Origin: Pisaster brevispinus
Lineage: Eukaryota; Echinodermata; Asteroidea; Forcipulatida; Asteriidae
DNA length: 64,000 nt
Direction: 5' to 3'
Assembly: GCA_023634235.1 (NCBI GenBank)
Contig: JAMKCF010000008.1
Span: 8,202,176-8,266,175, forward strand
Shown: positions 42,560-53,329 of the stretch, in pieces
Layout of the letters: each line of letters starts with the position of its first letter
Numbering within the stretch: position 1 is the first letter of the stretch
Position numbers and translations under genes: made by a program
The notes under the pieces: generated by a model
Seen by the model: the letters and a program-made list of their open reading frames with translations, nothing else
Database searches by the model: none
What the model was told of the DNA's origin: nothing

Positions 42560-43585
42560 ATGGAATGCTTTGTGATTTTCAAACTCTAAAAACCTGTACA
42601 CTTTTGATCTAAAAAAAACATTAACAACAAACAATAATACAGTTTTTTTTATAAATTTGATTTTTAAAAATTTGTCTCAGAAAGTTATTAGAAATGTGTA
42701 TTAAAAAGCCTTTAAAACACCTTTTCGTCCTCCCCTTTCCCCTAAAATACTTCTTTTTGTCATAATTTCAAAATATTGCAACCCCCCCCCCCCACCGTGA
42801 AAAAATTTCCGTGTGGGTCCCCGAATATGGAGACAATCCTGTGCCAATAGCTTGTGCACAGTGTATGGGGCCGTGTGGACCCGGTATATGGCGATATTCC
42901 TGTGCCCATTGCTTGTGCGGATCCAACTTGCCGCCGTGTACAAAATAGCCGCCCCGCCCGTTCGCCCATATTTCTCATAATTATTAGGGTTTTTGTTTAA
43001 AATATTATTTTTAGGTTCAAAACTAGCAGAAAAATAGTTTTCTAGATAATCTAAACTGCTTAGAGATTCCAAACTTGGAAAATTAAAGGTGTAAAATTAC
43101 TTTTAAATTATTGTTAATGCTAACTTTGGATTTAGAGAATAAAAAAACAAAGGTGGCAGCACTAAATTCAAACAACAAGAAAAGGTGATTTTTGAAACAT
43201 ATTTGGGGACCCCACGGCCCCTCACACTGTGCACAATTAATGGGCACAGGAATATCCTCATATACCGGGTCCATACGGCCCCATACACTGTGCACATGCA
43301 ATGGGCACAGGATTGTCCCCATATTAGGGGACCCACACGGAATTTTTTCATGGTGGGGGGTTTGCGATATTTTGGAATTATGAAAAAAATAAGTATTTGT
43401 AGGGGAAAGGGAATGACTAAAAGTAATTTATAAGGCTTTCTGAGGTTCATCACACATTTTTCATAACTTTCTGAGGCAATTGAATTTGCTTTCAATTAAA
43501 ATTTTTAAACGGTTTTATTGTGTATTTTGATCAAAATTGTAGACTTTTTAGTTTAAGTTTGAAATCACAAACTATTTCCTTAGAT
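42560..43585. mobile_element. Foldback element with arms of about 400 bp
   Basis: The left arm (about 42560-42960) and right arm (about 43180-43585) are inverted copies. Shared blocks include CACAGGA(A/T)T(A/G)T, GCCCATTG, GGGACCCACACGGAA and CTCAGAAAGTTAT. No gene lies within. Confidence 0.75.
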
Positions 43586-45375
43586 TCTCTTTTTCTGCCT
43601 TGTGGTAATTGGATGTTTTTCCAAAAACCTAATTATGCGAAATCATGGTTTACATCAAATTTCTGGTAAACACCAAAAAACACTTTTTCACAATTTGTTT
43701 GAAAAGGGTCTCAAGTTGTAAAATTTAACTGGAAACTAACTAGTGTATTAACTGAAAAAATAACGGCGATAGAAAAAAGTATCTAAAAGTGGGGCGAATC
43801 GGGGGGGGGGCTGGGGATATTCACACTGAGGGCGTAATGTGGCCAACAAAACCATTACAATTTTATATAAGACTGTTACAGGCCCACATTCTATTTTTAG
43901 TCTAAGCAATTGAACTCTTTCTTGCTTTTTTCTGTTTTTAATTCGAGTTTATTAATTCAATATTAAACAATGATACTGCCATACAAATTCAGATAATAAG
44001 ATTGCAGACAATAAACACACTAAAGTCTTAAAAGCAAAAACAAAACAACAACAACAACAACCCAAAAACCCGCCATTAGTATGTTTGTGTAAACAAAATA
44101 AATGTTGACAATGTGGTATGGAGCTATCATGCGGCTTGTCACTGCGCCAGACTTGAGCCCATTTTGAAGTCATTTTGTAAACACTGATGTAAGATAGGCT
44201 ATTTATACACGTCTACACGTGAATAATTTGATATAATAAAATAAGTCCCTGGATAATCAACAGGAAAACAGCAAACGATATTGAGTAACAGAGGATCACA
44301 GGGAGCGATAACGCACTCTCGCCCATTGTGTTGTGAACAGTACCTACATAAAGCATAAACCATCCAAATGCAACTTTCCCTCTTTAGTTCTGACACGGGC
44401 AAGCTTACTCTACAAGTAAATGACCACGACATGTATCTTGGTAAAAGTGTATGATATTATATAATACATTTTTAGAAACGATCCCCTTCGAAGTTATGTA
44501 GTTTTAGAGAAAGAGGTTATTTTTTCACCCCAAAATTTGAATGCGGGAAAGCCAACAAGGTTTTTTTCTTTCATCCTTTTCTTGCAATTCACTTCTATGA
44601 TAGTTGAGCCTAAAAAATGTACACAGGTTTGTTATTAATATGCATATTTTGGGGGTACACCAAGTGAGGGTACTGGTCTTTAACAATCACCAAAAGTTTA
44701 CCCTACTTTTGGTTTGTTTATGAAGTGCGCCCTCTCCAGGTCAGATTACTACAGTTTTACATCTGTACATGGTGGGAGATTCGATTTCAATTTCGTTTCC
44801 CAAATTTCTACCTAGAAATGTCCCTTTTGATACAAACTATGAAGCTGTATGGGTTATCTGGCTGTTCATCAAAGGCAGGAGAATCACTGGATATTACAAA
44901 GGTACGTTTCAGATTGGTATATAGGCAGGTTTTGTCGGGTTTCAGTTGACGTTAGTTCAGATTAACTCAACCATGTCAATGTAAACATACCGTTGATCCG
45001 TAGATACCTGTGTCATGCTCATGTCATGTGTTTGGTCTGTCCCCCACGCCCAACTGACGAGGCCTGCTGCATGTTTCTCTCATCCATTCTCTGGCATCTG
45101 AGCTATATGGAATACACAGATTAGTAATGGATCTGCGTACATCACATCCTGTTTGATCCCTCTACTTTTCTGTCCTACTATTACTAAACTATTGTCATAT
45201 TTACCATGTTTACTAGATCACGGACTCCACAAACATGACAAACACAAACAGCTTCAGAAACCAAACTTTATTAAGTATAACCATATTTCAACTTGTAAGA
45301 CACCACAAATAAACTCACAATAGACCACTCATCCCTTTCCTGTGGCTCTAGAGTCCATGGTATGGACAAGAGTTA
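43586..45375. other. Intergenic stretch
   Basis: Contains an (AAC)n run at 44040 and the partial MITE at 44490. A donor-like AAAG|GTACGT at about 44898 follows a short open frame, but no partner exon is seen. Confidence 0.4.
44490..44700 (+). mobile_element. Partial MITE of the same family
   Basis: Shares GTAGTTTTAGAGAAAGAGG, the TTTTCTTGCAATTC block, TATGCATATTTTGGGGGTACACC and the terminal ACTGGTCTTTAACAATCACC with the family seen at 47710. It is truncated. Confidence 0.45.
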
Positions 45376-46434
45376 CAGTCATTTGACCAGTTCGGGATCA
45401 CTTTTTGAATTCACATTGTTTTTGGTTGCAATCTCTTTGACATTTTAAATAAAAAAGTTTATCAGTTTACCTAAACATGTTATAAAACTCACCAAGTATC
45501 CACTGACAAAAAAAGATTAGTACTTTTGAAGAGGCTTTGAGAAAAGTATTGTCACCTGTTTGACCAGTTCAGGATCAGTTGATTCTATTCTGAATCAGTA
45601 GCTTGCCCTCTATTGCAAACCAATACTCCCATTCATAAAACTGTCTCTCAAGGACACAAACTTCACAAGTGTGTTGGCATGGACATGGACTTCCTTTCTC
45701 CAGAGAATTTCATGCAAGTGTATTCAACAGCCGCGCAAAAATCCAGCAACAAAAACACAAAACAACAGCAAAGGCAAATGAAAAGGTGAAGCACGCCTAA
45801 AAAGCAACATTGACCCAAATATCTATTCTTACAGTCGCAATTTCCTCCTCCAAGTTTCATTTTCTCACAAAAAAAACAATATTACTACAAGAATTTGTTG
45901 AAGAAATGTATCTTGAAAGCAACAAATAAACTTTCGACTGCAGCAGTAAGATTTTACCTCACTGAGTGCGGCACCATTTGACGCAATGAGAGATGCTGAG
46001 TAGTGAGTGATCCCGAACTGGTCAAGGGTACGATGCCCCCCAAAAGATGATTTCGGTAATTTCGTCTCCTCAAAAAAAAACAAGACGACTGCTCAGTATT
46101 TACCTGAAATATTTTTTACACATTCTAAGCATTTAACATGATGTTATTTGCCCTGGCGTTCAAATTTTAAAGGTGAGAAGTTTTAACAGCGTTTTTCAAC
46201 CAACATTTTTTTTTTAAATAATGATCAAAATCGCAGACAAACTTCAAGAAAATGGCCATAATTTATTTGTTGATGAAGTTTGGAACCTTATTTTGGGTTT
46301 GTTGGTTTATTGCATGTTATTCTTCACATGTATCAATAGAAATTGGTAATGTGAGAAGTAACTTAATTATGGGGTTGTTGCAAAGTTGAAGTGATCCCGA
46401 ACTGGTCAATGATCCTGAACTGGTCAAATGACTG
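45376..46434 (-). mobile_element. Non-autonomous Tc1/mariner-type element, copy 2
   Basis: 1059 bp, inverted relative to the copy at 8340-9390 and nearly identical along its length. Here both flanks are TA, giving the expected target duplication. It carries the same set of internal GACCAGTTCGGGATCA motifs. Confidence 0.88.
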
Positions 46435-46559
46435 TACTTTCCGTCGCCACATATTACAATTATTAATTAAGAACACGTACAACTCACAACGACTAGAGTG
46501 AGTGGCGGTCACTGACTACATACACACTCCAGTATTCCACTATGTAGTTCCAAAGGTGA

Positions 46560-46860
46560 AGCCTCGGGAAAATAGACTGCTCCGGGGATCACCAAGGAGT
46601 CATAGTTTTAGTCGTAGGCTATAGCACAAGCACTAGCGCTAGCACTAGCAGTCAATATTTGTTTACTAACCCCCTTTTTGTGTCTAGACACCTAGGTACC
46701 ACAGAGCTGCTTTTGCAACGAGTAAAGTACATTGTTTGCTGCATGTGTAGCGCGTCGTCGCGTTCGTGTGGCGTTTTGGTAAAAATAGGACATATCATAT
46801 GAAGCGCTGTAAACCAATCAAAAGGCAGAATCTTTGTAAGGGGTGTTCTAATACGTAATA
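46560..46860 (-). mobile_element. Degenerate repeat element related to 15040-15440
   Basis: Inverted relative to the 15-kb copy: CAATCAAAAGGCAGAAT, TTTGCTGCATGTGTAGCGCG and GCAGTCAATATTTGTTTACT. Confidence 0.45.
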
Positions 46861-47384
46861 TTGAATTGACACAGAAGTTATTGGCTCATATGATAGTAGA
46901 AATGTATTATGGTAATGGAAAAGTTGTTGAGAAGTGTCTTATCTTGTTTGTTATTTTCAGATTGATAACTTATTGACATGAAGGGCCTACATCATTGTTG
47001 GTTTACAGGCCCCAGCCTGCTAGCATGGCCATGCTTGCAGCTTGCTTACCAACATTGACAGTTTGAATCAATGATCAGACTACATCGTTTCTCAGTGATC
47101 GGTTCTTAGAAAGTCATATTAGAAAAATGGGATAGCTACAAAAAAAACCCACAAATACATGTTCACCTAACTCAAAAAGATAATCATATTTTGGTATAAG
47201 ATTGTAGTTTTAGTCCTAATGAGTGAAATAATGACTCTTTGTGGGGTAATCATTGAGTGAAAACAGAACTGGTCGTTTTTAATAGCTTTTGATTTTGGAT
47301 CCTTATAGCCCTACTTGATCTTGGCTTGTGCTTTTATTATTTTTGTTCATAACTTTTCAATCTCTTTTTGACATTTCTATGCAG

Positions 47385-47650
47385 TTGTACTTGTGTGACT
47401 GAATTCCATGCAAGTCCAGTCTGTGCCAACATCTGAGAAAGCTAACTCTACCATTGAGGGTCTCAGAGTGAAGTTGATGGAAAAACAGAGTCATTACTTT
47501 GAGGAGCTCACCTGTTAGTGATGAAGCTGTGAGATGACTCAAGGCACAAGTTGATCAAGAGTGGAGACATCTCAGAATAGAACCAGTTGATGGAGAGACA
47601 TCCCCAGCCCAGAGGTGGATGACAACAAGGTGTGACACCATGTTTTACAG
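47385..47650 (+). pseudogene. Broken exon-like segment, origin unknown
   Basis: Bounded by an acceptor (TTTCTATGCAG) and a donor-like ACAG|GTAAAA. From the ATG at 47408 it reads 36 codons including STIEGLRVKLMEKQSHYFEE and stops at 47516. A neighbouring frame then continues as VSDEAVR, an in-frame TGA, and LKAQVDQEWRHLRIEPVDGE. The composition is coding-like (helical, charged). One frameshift and one stop would suggest a decayed exon. The family is not recognised. Confidence 0.3.
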
Positions 47651-47709
47651 GTAAAAGTCTTATCTTCTTTATTTAATTTTTTTTTTGAGAATTATATGTA
47701 TTCTCTCTT

Positions 47710-48060
47710 TAAACGCAAGGTACACTTTGGGTAATTATCAAAGACCAGTATCCTCACTTGGTGTATCACAACATATGCATAAAATAACTTTGGCTCAATT
47801 AGTCATCAGAGTTGCAAGAACACAATTGGGGAAAACACCCTTGTTGGTTAGAATTTTGTGCTTTCAGATGCCCAAGAAAGGCTTCATGCCTGAAGTCTTT
47901 CTCAGATTCAAATTTTGGGGTGCAAATTACCTCTTACTCTAAAACTACACTACTTCAGAGGGAGTATTTTCTCACAATGTTTTATACTAGCAACTGCTCT
48001 TCAGTGCTCCTAAACCCTACCCTAACCCTAACCCTTACCAAGTAAGATTTTATGCTCATC
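47710..48060 (+). mobile_element. MITE related to 17770-18158, tail expanded into a minisatellite
   Basis: Runs from GCAAGGTACACTTTGGG through ATGTTTTATACTAGCAACTG to ACCAAGTAAG. The end that should close the element is replaced by the CCCTAA-containing tandem array. Confidence 0.55.
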
Positions 48061-49075
48061 AAAACTTTTAATAAAAAACCCTAACCCTAACCCTTACCAA
48101 GTAAGTTTTTATGCTCATTAATTTAAAACTTTTGATCACAAACCCTAACCCTAACCCTTACCAAGTATGTTTTTATGCTACGTAATTTAAAACTTTTGAT
48201 AAAAAAAACTTTATTTTTGGCTCATTAATTTAAAACTTTAGATCAAAAACCCTAACTCTAACCCTAACCTTAACCCCTACCAAGTAAGTTTTAATGCCTA
48301 TTAATTTAACATTTTGATCAAAAACCCTAACCCTAACCCTTACCAAGTAAATTGTTATGCTCATTATTATTAACTTTCTTTCAAAAACCCTTACCCTAAC
48401 CATAACCCTAACCAAGTAAGTTTTTTGCTCATTAATTAATAAACTTTTGGTCAGAAACCCTAACCCTTGCCAAGTAAATTGTTATACTCATTAATTTAAA
48501 TCTTTTGATGAAAATCTTAACCCTAACCTTAACCCTTACTAAGTAAGTTTTTATGCTCATTAATTTATAACTTTGATCAAAAACCCTAACCCTAACTCTT
48601 ACCTTAAGTTATTATGCTCATTAATTTAAAACTTTCTTTCAAACACTTACACAACTTGTATAATTAATTTTATATTTAAAAAACTTTAAATAGCGAAGAC
48701 ATAACAAAATTAATACAAAATATTAATTTTATTTAGAAGAAATATTATCTCCATTAAAAAAAAGGGGAGAGACGTTTTTCTCAATGGTTGTTGTTTTGAA
48801 CAACACATTTTCATAGAGGACGCCCTTTATAGACAACAGGGGTGCCCTTTATATTAAAATTTTGTGCTCAATAATGTAAAACGTTCGATCAAAAACCCTT
48901 ACCCTAACCGTTACAAAGTAAGCCCTAACCCTAACCCTTACCGAGAATGTGTTTATGCTAAGTAATTTAAACCTTTTGATACAAAATTGGACAAAAAACC
49001 TTAATCTTAACCCTAACCCTAACCCTTGGCAAGTAAATTTTTATACTCACTAATTTAAAGCTTTTGATCAAAACC
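48010..49075 (+). repeat. Minisatellite (about 60 bp period) carrying CCCTAA telomere-like runs
   Basis: Each unit has the core TTACCAAGTAAGTTTTTATG, an AT-rich ATTAATTTAAAACTTTTGAT part and one to four CCCTAA hexamers. Core starts near 48037, 48096 and 48160 give spacings of 59-64 bp. A non-satellite stretch at about 48640-48860 interrupts it and is duplicated near 52610-52800. Confidence 0.88.
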
Positions 49076-49143
49076 AAAGTTAGATGTCTCCACATAATCA
49101 GAAGTTTTGTGCTAAAATCAGGAAGAAACTAACTGTTTTAACC

Positions 49144-50413
49144 TGTGACGGTTAAACGTTTAAACGTTTAAACGTTTACAAAATCACTATCCGTTTAGTA
49201 AATTACTAACCGTTTAAACGAAACGAAAAATGAAGAAATAAGCCTTTCGTTTTCGCTGCCTTATCGATGTATTTTTCTGCTTGAAACAATTTAGTTTAAT
49301 GGAAATTGCCCGACAACTACTGTTGAATGGCCCGATACTTTTTATCTCCGGACCCCGACACTAATCAAAGGAGAATGATTGACATCCATTTCGGTCCAAA
49401 CAACCTTATTGTAAAACTACTACAACTATTTCAAACCTACAATTTGTTATACATTTTGCTTTGTGCGCCGCGCCGAAAACATACACACAGGAAATGCCGC
49501 ACAGTGTGGGTTTTATTATTTTTAGAAAGCTGGCTATGCGGAAATGTTTTAAAAAAAATGCATTTTTGGACGATCTTATCCCCTAATTTCTGCCCTAAAT
49601 AATACTTTTTCCATCAACAACCATTTTCATGGATTCGTGATTTAAGGATCGGTTGTTTATAACTTCGTTTGCAATAAAATCCTCGAGATTCAACGACCGG
49701 TCGACAACGCAAATTGAGAAAATTCCATGAACTTTTTGCCACGTATCGCCCTCTATCGGCAAAAGTTGTTGTTTGAATAGCCTTAATCCAAGGCTGTATA
49801 TATTGTACCAATCTGCAGGCGTGCGGCATACTGTGCGGCAATTCTTTACTCGGCCCGTGAACGTGTACTGTGTTAAAGACTAGCCAAGCTCTCTTATGAA
49901 TATGGTAATTACATCGGCCATCAACGGCCAATCACAGCGTGCGGAATGTTGGTTAGCTTGGACTTTGGACCCTGATGTTGTAGAAAAAATACGTTGTGGG
50001 GCCCGGGCCGATGCACATGCGGCGAATACTCGGCAGTTGGAAGTCGGGCATGGCTCGTCGGCTGCTCGTTTGATCGTATTAAGTAAGGGCGAAAAATAGT
50101 TTGTGTGTAAAGGAAGCTCATACCACCAGCGTTCGGCGCTGCCGTCGAAGTTGCTTTCGTTCCGTGTTTTTTCATTTTTTTGGCAGGGAGGCCAATTATT
50201 TTAGCAGGGCGGCCAATTCTTTGGCAGGGCGGCCTTAAACTTTGTGGGGGCGGCCTTTAATAATCAAAACATTGGGACTTCCTTGTACCGTGGAGGATTG
50301 TATTTGGTGTTCGTGTATTTTAGAACATTGACTTGCCGCCGACAAACGTTTAAACGGTTTACCGTTTAGAAAAGTTTCGTTTAAACGGATAGTAAATTAA
50401 ACGTAGGGTCACA
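49144..50413 (+). mobile_element. 1.27-kb inverted-repeat insertion (TGTGAC...GTCACA)
   Basis: The ends read TGTGACGGTTAAACGTTTAA and, inverted, TGTGACCCTACGTTTAATTT. Both hold runs of the palindrome CGTTTAAACG and a shared TATCCGTTTA block. No transposase is recognised. The flanks are adjacent in an uninterrupted related repeat at about 52195-52340, which acts as an empty site. Confidence 0.75.
50178..50262 (+). repeat. Short GC-rich tandem repeat inside the insertion
   Basis: Four degenerate units of about 22 bp with the core GGCAGGGCGGCCAATT. Confidence 0.7.
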
Positions 50414-50539
50414 ATAATTAATTTCAAAGCGTTTGCATTGTTTTCTTTAATTAAAATATTAAAAGATTCAAATAAACATTTCCACCAAATGTTTCCACAA
50501 AAGATATATTTTGTTGAAATCATCTGATGGAAACTTACA

Positions 50540-50945
50540 TAATTTACCCTGACCTAGTAAGTTTTTATACTCATTAACTTAAAACTGTTGATCAAAAACC
50601 CCAACTCTTACCAAGTAAGTTAGTATACTCATTAATTTAAAACATTTGATCAAAAATCCTAACCCTTACCTAATACGTTTGTATGTCCATTAATTTAAAA
50701 CAAGTGATCAAAAACGCTAACCCTAACCCTAACCCTTACCAAAGTTTTAATGCTCAAACATGTAAAACTTTCGATCAAAAACCCTTACCCTAACCCTTAC
50801 AAAGTATGGTTTTATGCTAAGTAATTACCTTTTGATAAAAAACTTAAGATCAAAAACCCTAACCCTAACCCTAACCATTACCAAGTAAGTTTTTATGCTT
50901 ATTAATTGTAACATTTGGATAAAAAAGCCTATAACCCTAAGTCTT
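50540..50945 (+). repeat. Second block of the CCCTAA minisatellite
   Basis: Same units (CTTACCAAGTAAGTT, ATTAATTTAAAAC, CCCTAACCC) as at 48010, on the far side of the 1.27-kb insertion and its flanks. Confidence 0.85.
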
Positions 50946-51244
50946 ACTTTTCTTCTTAACAAATCATTGACAGTTTGTTTTTAAACAAATCATCAACACT
51001 TTGCTAACATATCTTGGTAATTCAAGCTCAATATTTAGAATTTAGTAATCCTTCCCATGAACATGTTCCCGTTTGTTTTTGTTGTTGTTTTCTGGTTTGT
51101 TGTTGCGTGAGTTGTTTTTTTCGGGGGGGGGGGGAATCATGAGGTTACAGAATGACAACCCATTATGCTTAGTTTGATGTTTATAAAGTTTGTTGTTCCC
51201 TTTTCACAATCTTCACTTGAAATTTTTGTGTGTTTTATGTACAG

Positions 51245-51319
51245 CTAGTCCCTATTGGTCTCACGGGGAGCTTTGAAATCTACATCAAGAAAGGAATGCC
51301 ACTCTGCAGCCATCTGTAA
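51245..51319 (+). pseudogene. Exon-like segment with a TGSFEI motif
   Basis: After the acceptor TTTTATGTACAG the frame reads LVPIGLTGSFEIYIKKG and ends at TAA (51317-51319). A donor, CATCT|GTAAGA, overlaps the stop, so the exon could also continue. The T-G-x-F-E-V/I segment resembles the C-terminal half of SelW/Rdx (MIEN1-type) thioredoxin-like proteins. No matching first half with a CxxC or CxxU motif was found nearby. About 300 bp of unique UTR-like sequence follows. Confidence 0.25.
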
Positions 51320-51649
51320 GATGCATCAACAAGCCTTGCTTAACTGTTATTCTACAGAAGTGAATGCTGTCGAAACCAGATCCTCTGCAGAATAGATATC
51401 AGGAAAAATGTAGTCACATTAATGTTGTAAACTGCTCACCAACCAAAAGGACCTATGGTATAAATGCACAAAAATAGTTAGTGGCATGACGTTTCTGCAT
51501 CAGACTGTTCCAAGGATACATACTTGTGCTCTGTAGAACTTTGGGTGCTTTGTATTACAACTCTGCAGCGTAACATCATGACAATTTTTAAGTCTGGATT
51601 CTTGTTGAAATTGGATATGTGGTTCTGGATGTAGGAGATTATGTATCAA

Positions 51650-52440
51650 GTTCTTATTTATTAATTTATTGCAAATGAAAACAGTCAGAAAAGTGTGACC
51701 AATATTTAAGTTATTTTTTTAAAAATATGCATTTATTGTAGGTTCAGGTTAATTTTTTTGTCAATTCATAGCTTCTGATTTATGTGGAAACATTTTGCAC
51801 AAACATTTCTGATACATGTGGAAACATCTGGTGGAAAATGTTTATACAAAAAAAGTTCATTAGATGAATAAAACAATGCAAACGCTATGAAGTTAATTAT
51901 ACAAATATGTTAACTTCCTCCAGCTATTAGCACAAAACTTCCGATTTATTTGAAAAAATCTGGTGAAAAATATTTGTACAAAATGTTCATTTGAAGCTTT
52001 TGATGTTTTAATTAAAGAAGAAAATAATCAAATGCTATGAAACTAATTATAAAAATTATGTAAGTTTCAAAAATGTTCATTTGAAGCTTTTGATGTTTTA
52101 ATTAAAGAAGAAAATAATCAAATGCTATGAAACTAATTATAAAAATTATGTAAGTTTCAATCAGATGATTTCTACAAAATATTATAACTTATGTGGAAAC
52201 ATCTGGTGGAAAATGTTTATTTGAATTTTTTAATATTTTAATTAAAGAAAACAATGCAAACGCTTTGAAATTAATTATACAAATGTATGTTAATTTCTTC
52301 CTGATGTTAGCACAAAACTTCTGATTATGTGGAAACATCTGATGAATTGTTTTAATACAAATGTTCATTTTAAGCTTTTGAAATTTTAATTAAAGAAGAA
52401 AACAAAGCAAGCGCTCTGAAATAATTATTTAAAATGTATG
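51650..52440 (+). repeat. AT-rich tandem repeat with GTGGAAACATCTGGTGG core
   Basis: Units of roughly 90-170 bp share GTGGAAACATCTGGTGGAAA, TTTTAATTAAAGAAGA and GCACAAAACTTC. The repeat includes a perfect 90-bp tandem duplication (51981-52070 and 52071-52160). Confidence 0.8.
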
Positions 52441-52710
52441 ATATGTTATTTTTATTATTGTATGAACAAAGGTTGAAATAAAAGAGGTACACTTTCAGCA
52501 TCTAAACTTTCCAAATTGGATTTTGTTAAATTATCTTTCTAATTTGCCAATGTTTATTTATTAAGAGCACAAAATCAGACTGCATAAAAAACTAACTAAA
52601 TAAAAAAAACTAAAAAAATTTAATAGCGAAGACAAAACAAATGTTATCTCCATTAAAAAAGCGAGACAAGTTTTCTCAATGGTAGTTGTTTTGAATAACA
52701 AATTTTCATA

Positions 52711-52816
52711 GAGGGCGCCCTTTATAGACAAAAGAGGGCACCCTTTATAGACAACAGAGGGCGCCCTTTATAGTCAACAGAGGGCGCCCTATATAGTCAA
52801 CAGAGGGCGCCCTTTT
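52711..52816 (+). repeat. 23-bp tandem array GAGGGCGCCCTTTATAG
   Basis: Four full units and a partial one, each starting with the palindrome GAGGGCGCCC and ending TATAG(A/T)CAACA. A shorter degenerate version occurs at about 48815-48855 next to the same flanking sequence. Confidence 0.9.
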
Positions 52817-52904
52817 AATTATATATTTCACGAGTATCAACGTGTAGTTGTATATACATCAGGTGGTTCTAATATTCATCAGGTTGAAAATTGTTGGATA
52901 TTGG

Positions 52905-52996
52905 TGGACCGCCGATGGCCTAGTGGACAAGGTCACGCACGTGAAGAGCAAGAACGGAAGTCCTGCATGGGTTCGAATCCCGGCAAGGACAACAAG
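52905..52996 (+). mobile_element. tRNA-derived sequence (SINE head or tRNA pseudogene)
   Basis: ATGGCCTAGTGGACAAGG (box A) and GGGTTCGAATCCC (perfect box B) about 50 bp apart. The ends do not pair as an acceptor stem, so it is not called as a working tRNA. Confidence 0.6.
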
Positions 52997-53170
52997 GTAA
53001 GAAATAAACTAACTATAAACTAACATGCACAAACACGCACTAACAAGCACCACGCACGATGCACAAGGAGGGGCAGACCAGGACGGAGGAAGGAGAGGGG
53101 AGGTGGACAGGGAGAGAGAGAGAGAAATGGGGGGGACAAGATTTTTTTTAAATTTCGTGGGGAAAAAAAA

Positions 53171-53319
53171 ATTAACGGTCTTTCATTTTTTGTAAATCGG
53201 CTGAAACGCACGCTCGTTAATTATTTTTCATTTCAAAAAAAAAAAAAAGGTAAATTTTACGGTCCTTCATTTTTTTTAAATCGGCTGAAACGCACGCTCG
53301 TTAATTATTTTTCATTTTC
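53171..53319 (+). repeat. Tandem duplication, about 80-bp spacing
   Basis: ACGGTC(T/C)TTCATTTTTT and AATCGGCTGAAACGCACGCT and the next 20 bp occur twice, separated by an A-rich run. Confidence 0.85.
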
Positions 53320-53329
53320 AAAATCAAAA

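Noticed and set aside
42701..43072. 123-codon minus-strand frame
   Set aside because: It lies within the arms of the foldback element and uses its C/G runs.
44725..44949. 74-codon frame with a donor-like GTACGT
   Set aside because: No in-phase partner exon was found downstream; the next exon-like piece at 47385 has a stop in that phase.
48010..49075. CRISPR-like array
   Set aside because: Unit spacing is fairly regular, but the whole unit is repeated with no variable spacers; it is a eukaryotic minisatellite.
48010..50945. True chromosome end
   Set aside because: The CCCTAA runs are short, interspersed and embedded between ordinary sequence, with a gene (FITM) beyond them.
52905..52996. 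Functional tRNA gene
   Set aside because: Box A and box B are good, but the ends do not form an acceptor stem and the anticodon arm is unclear.
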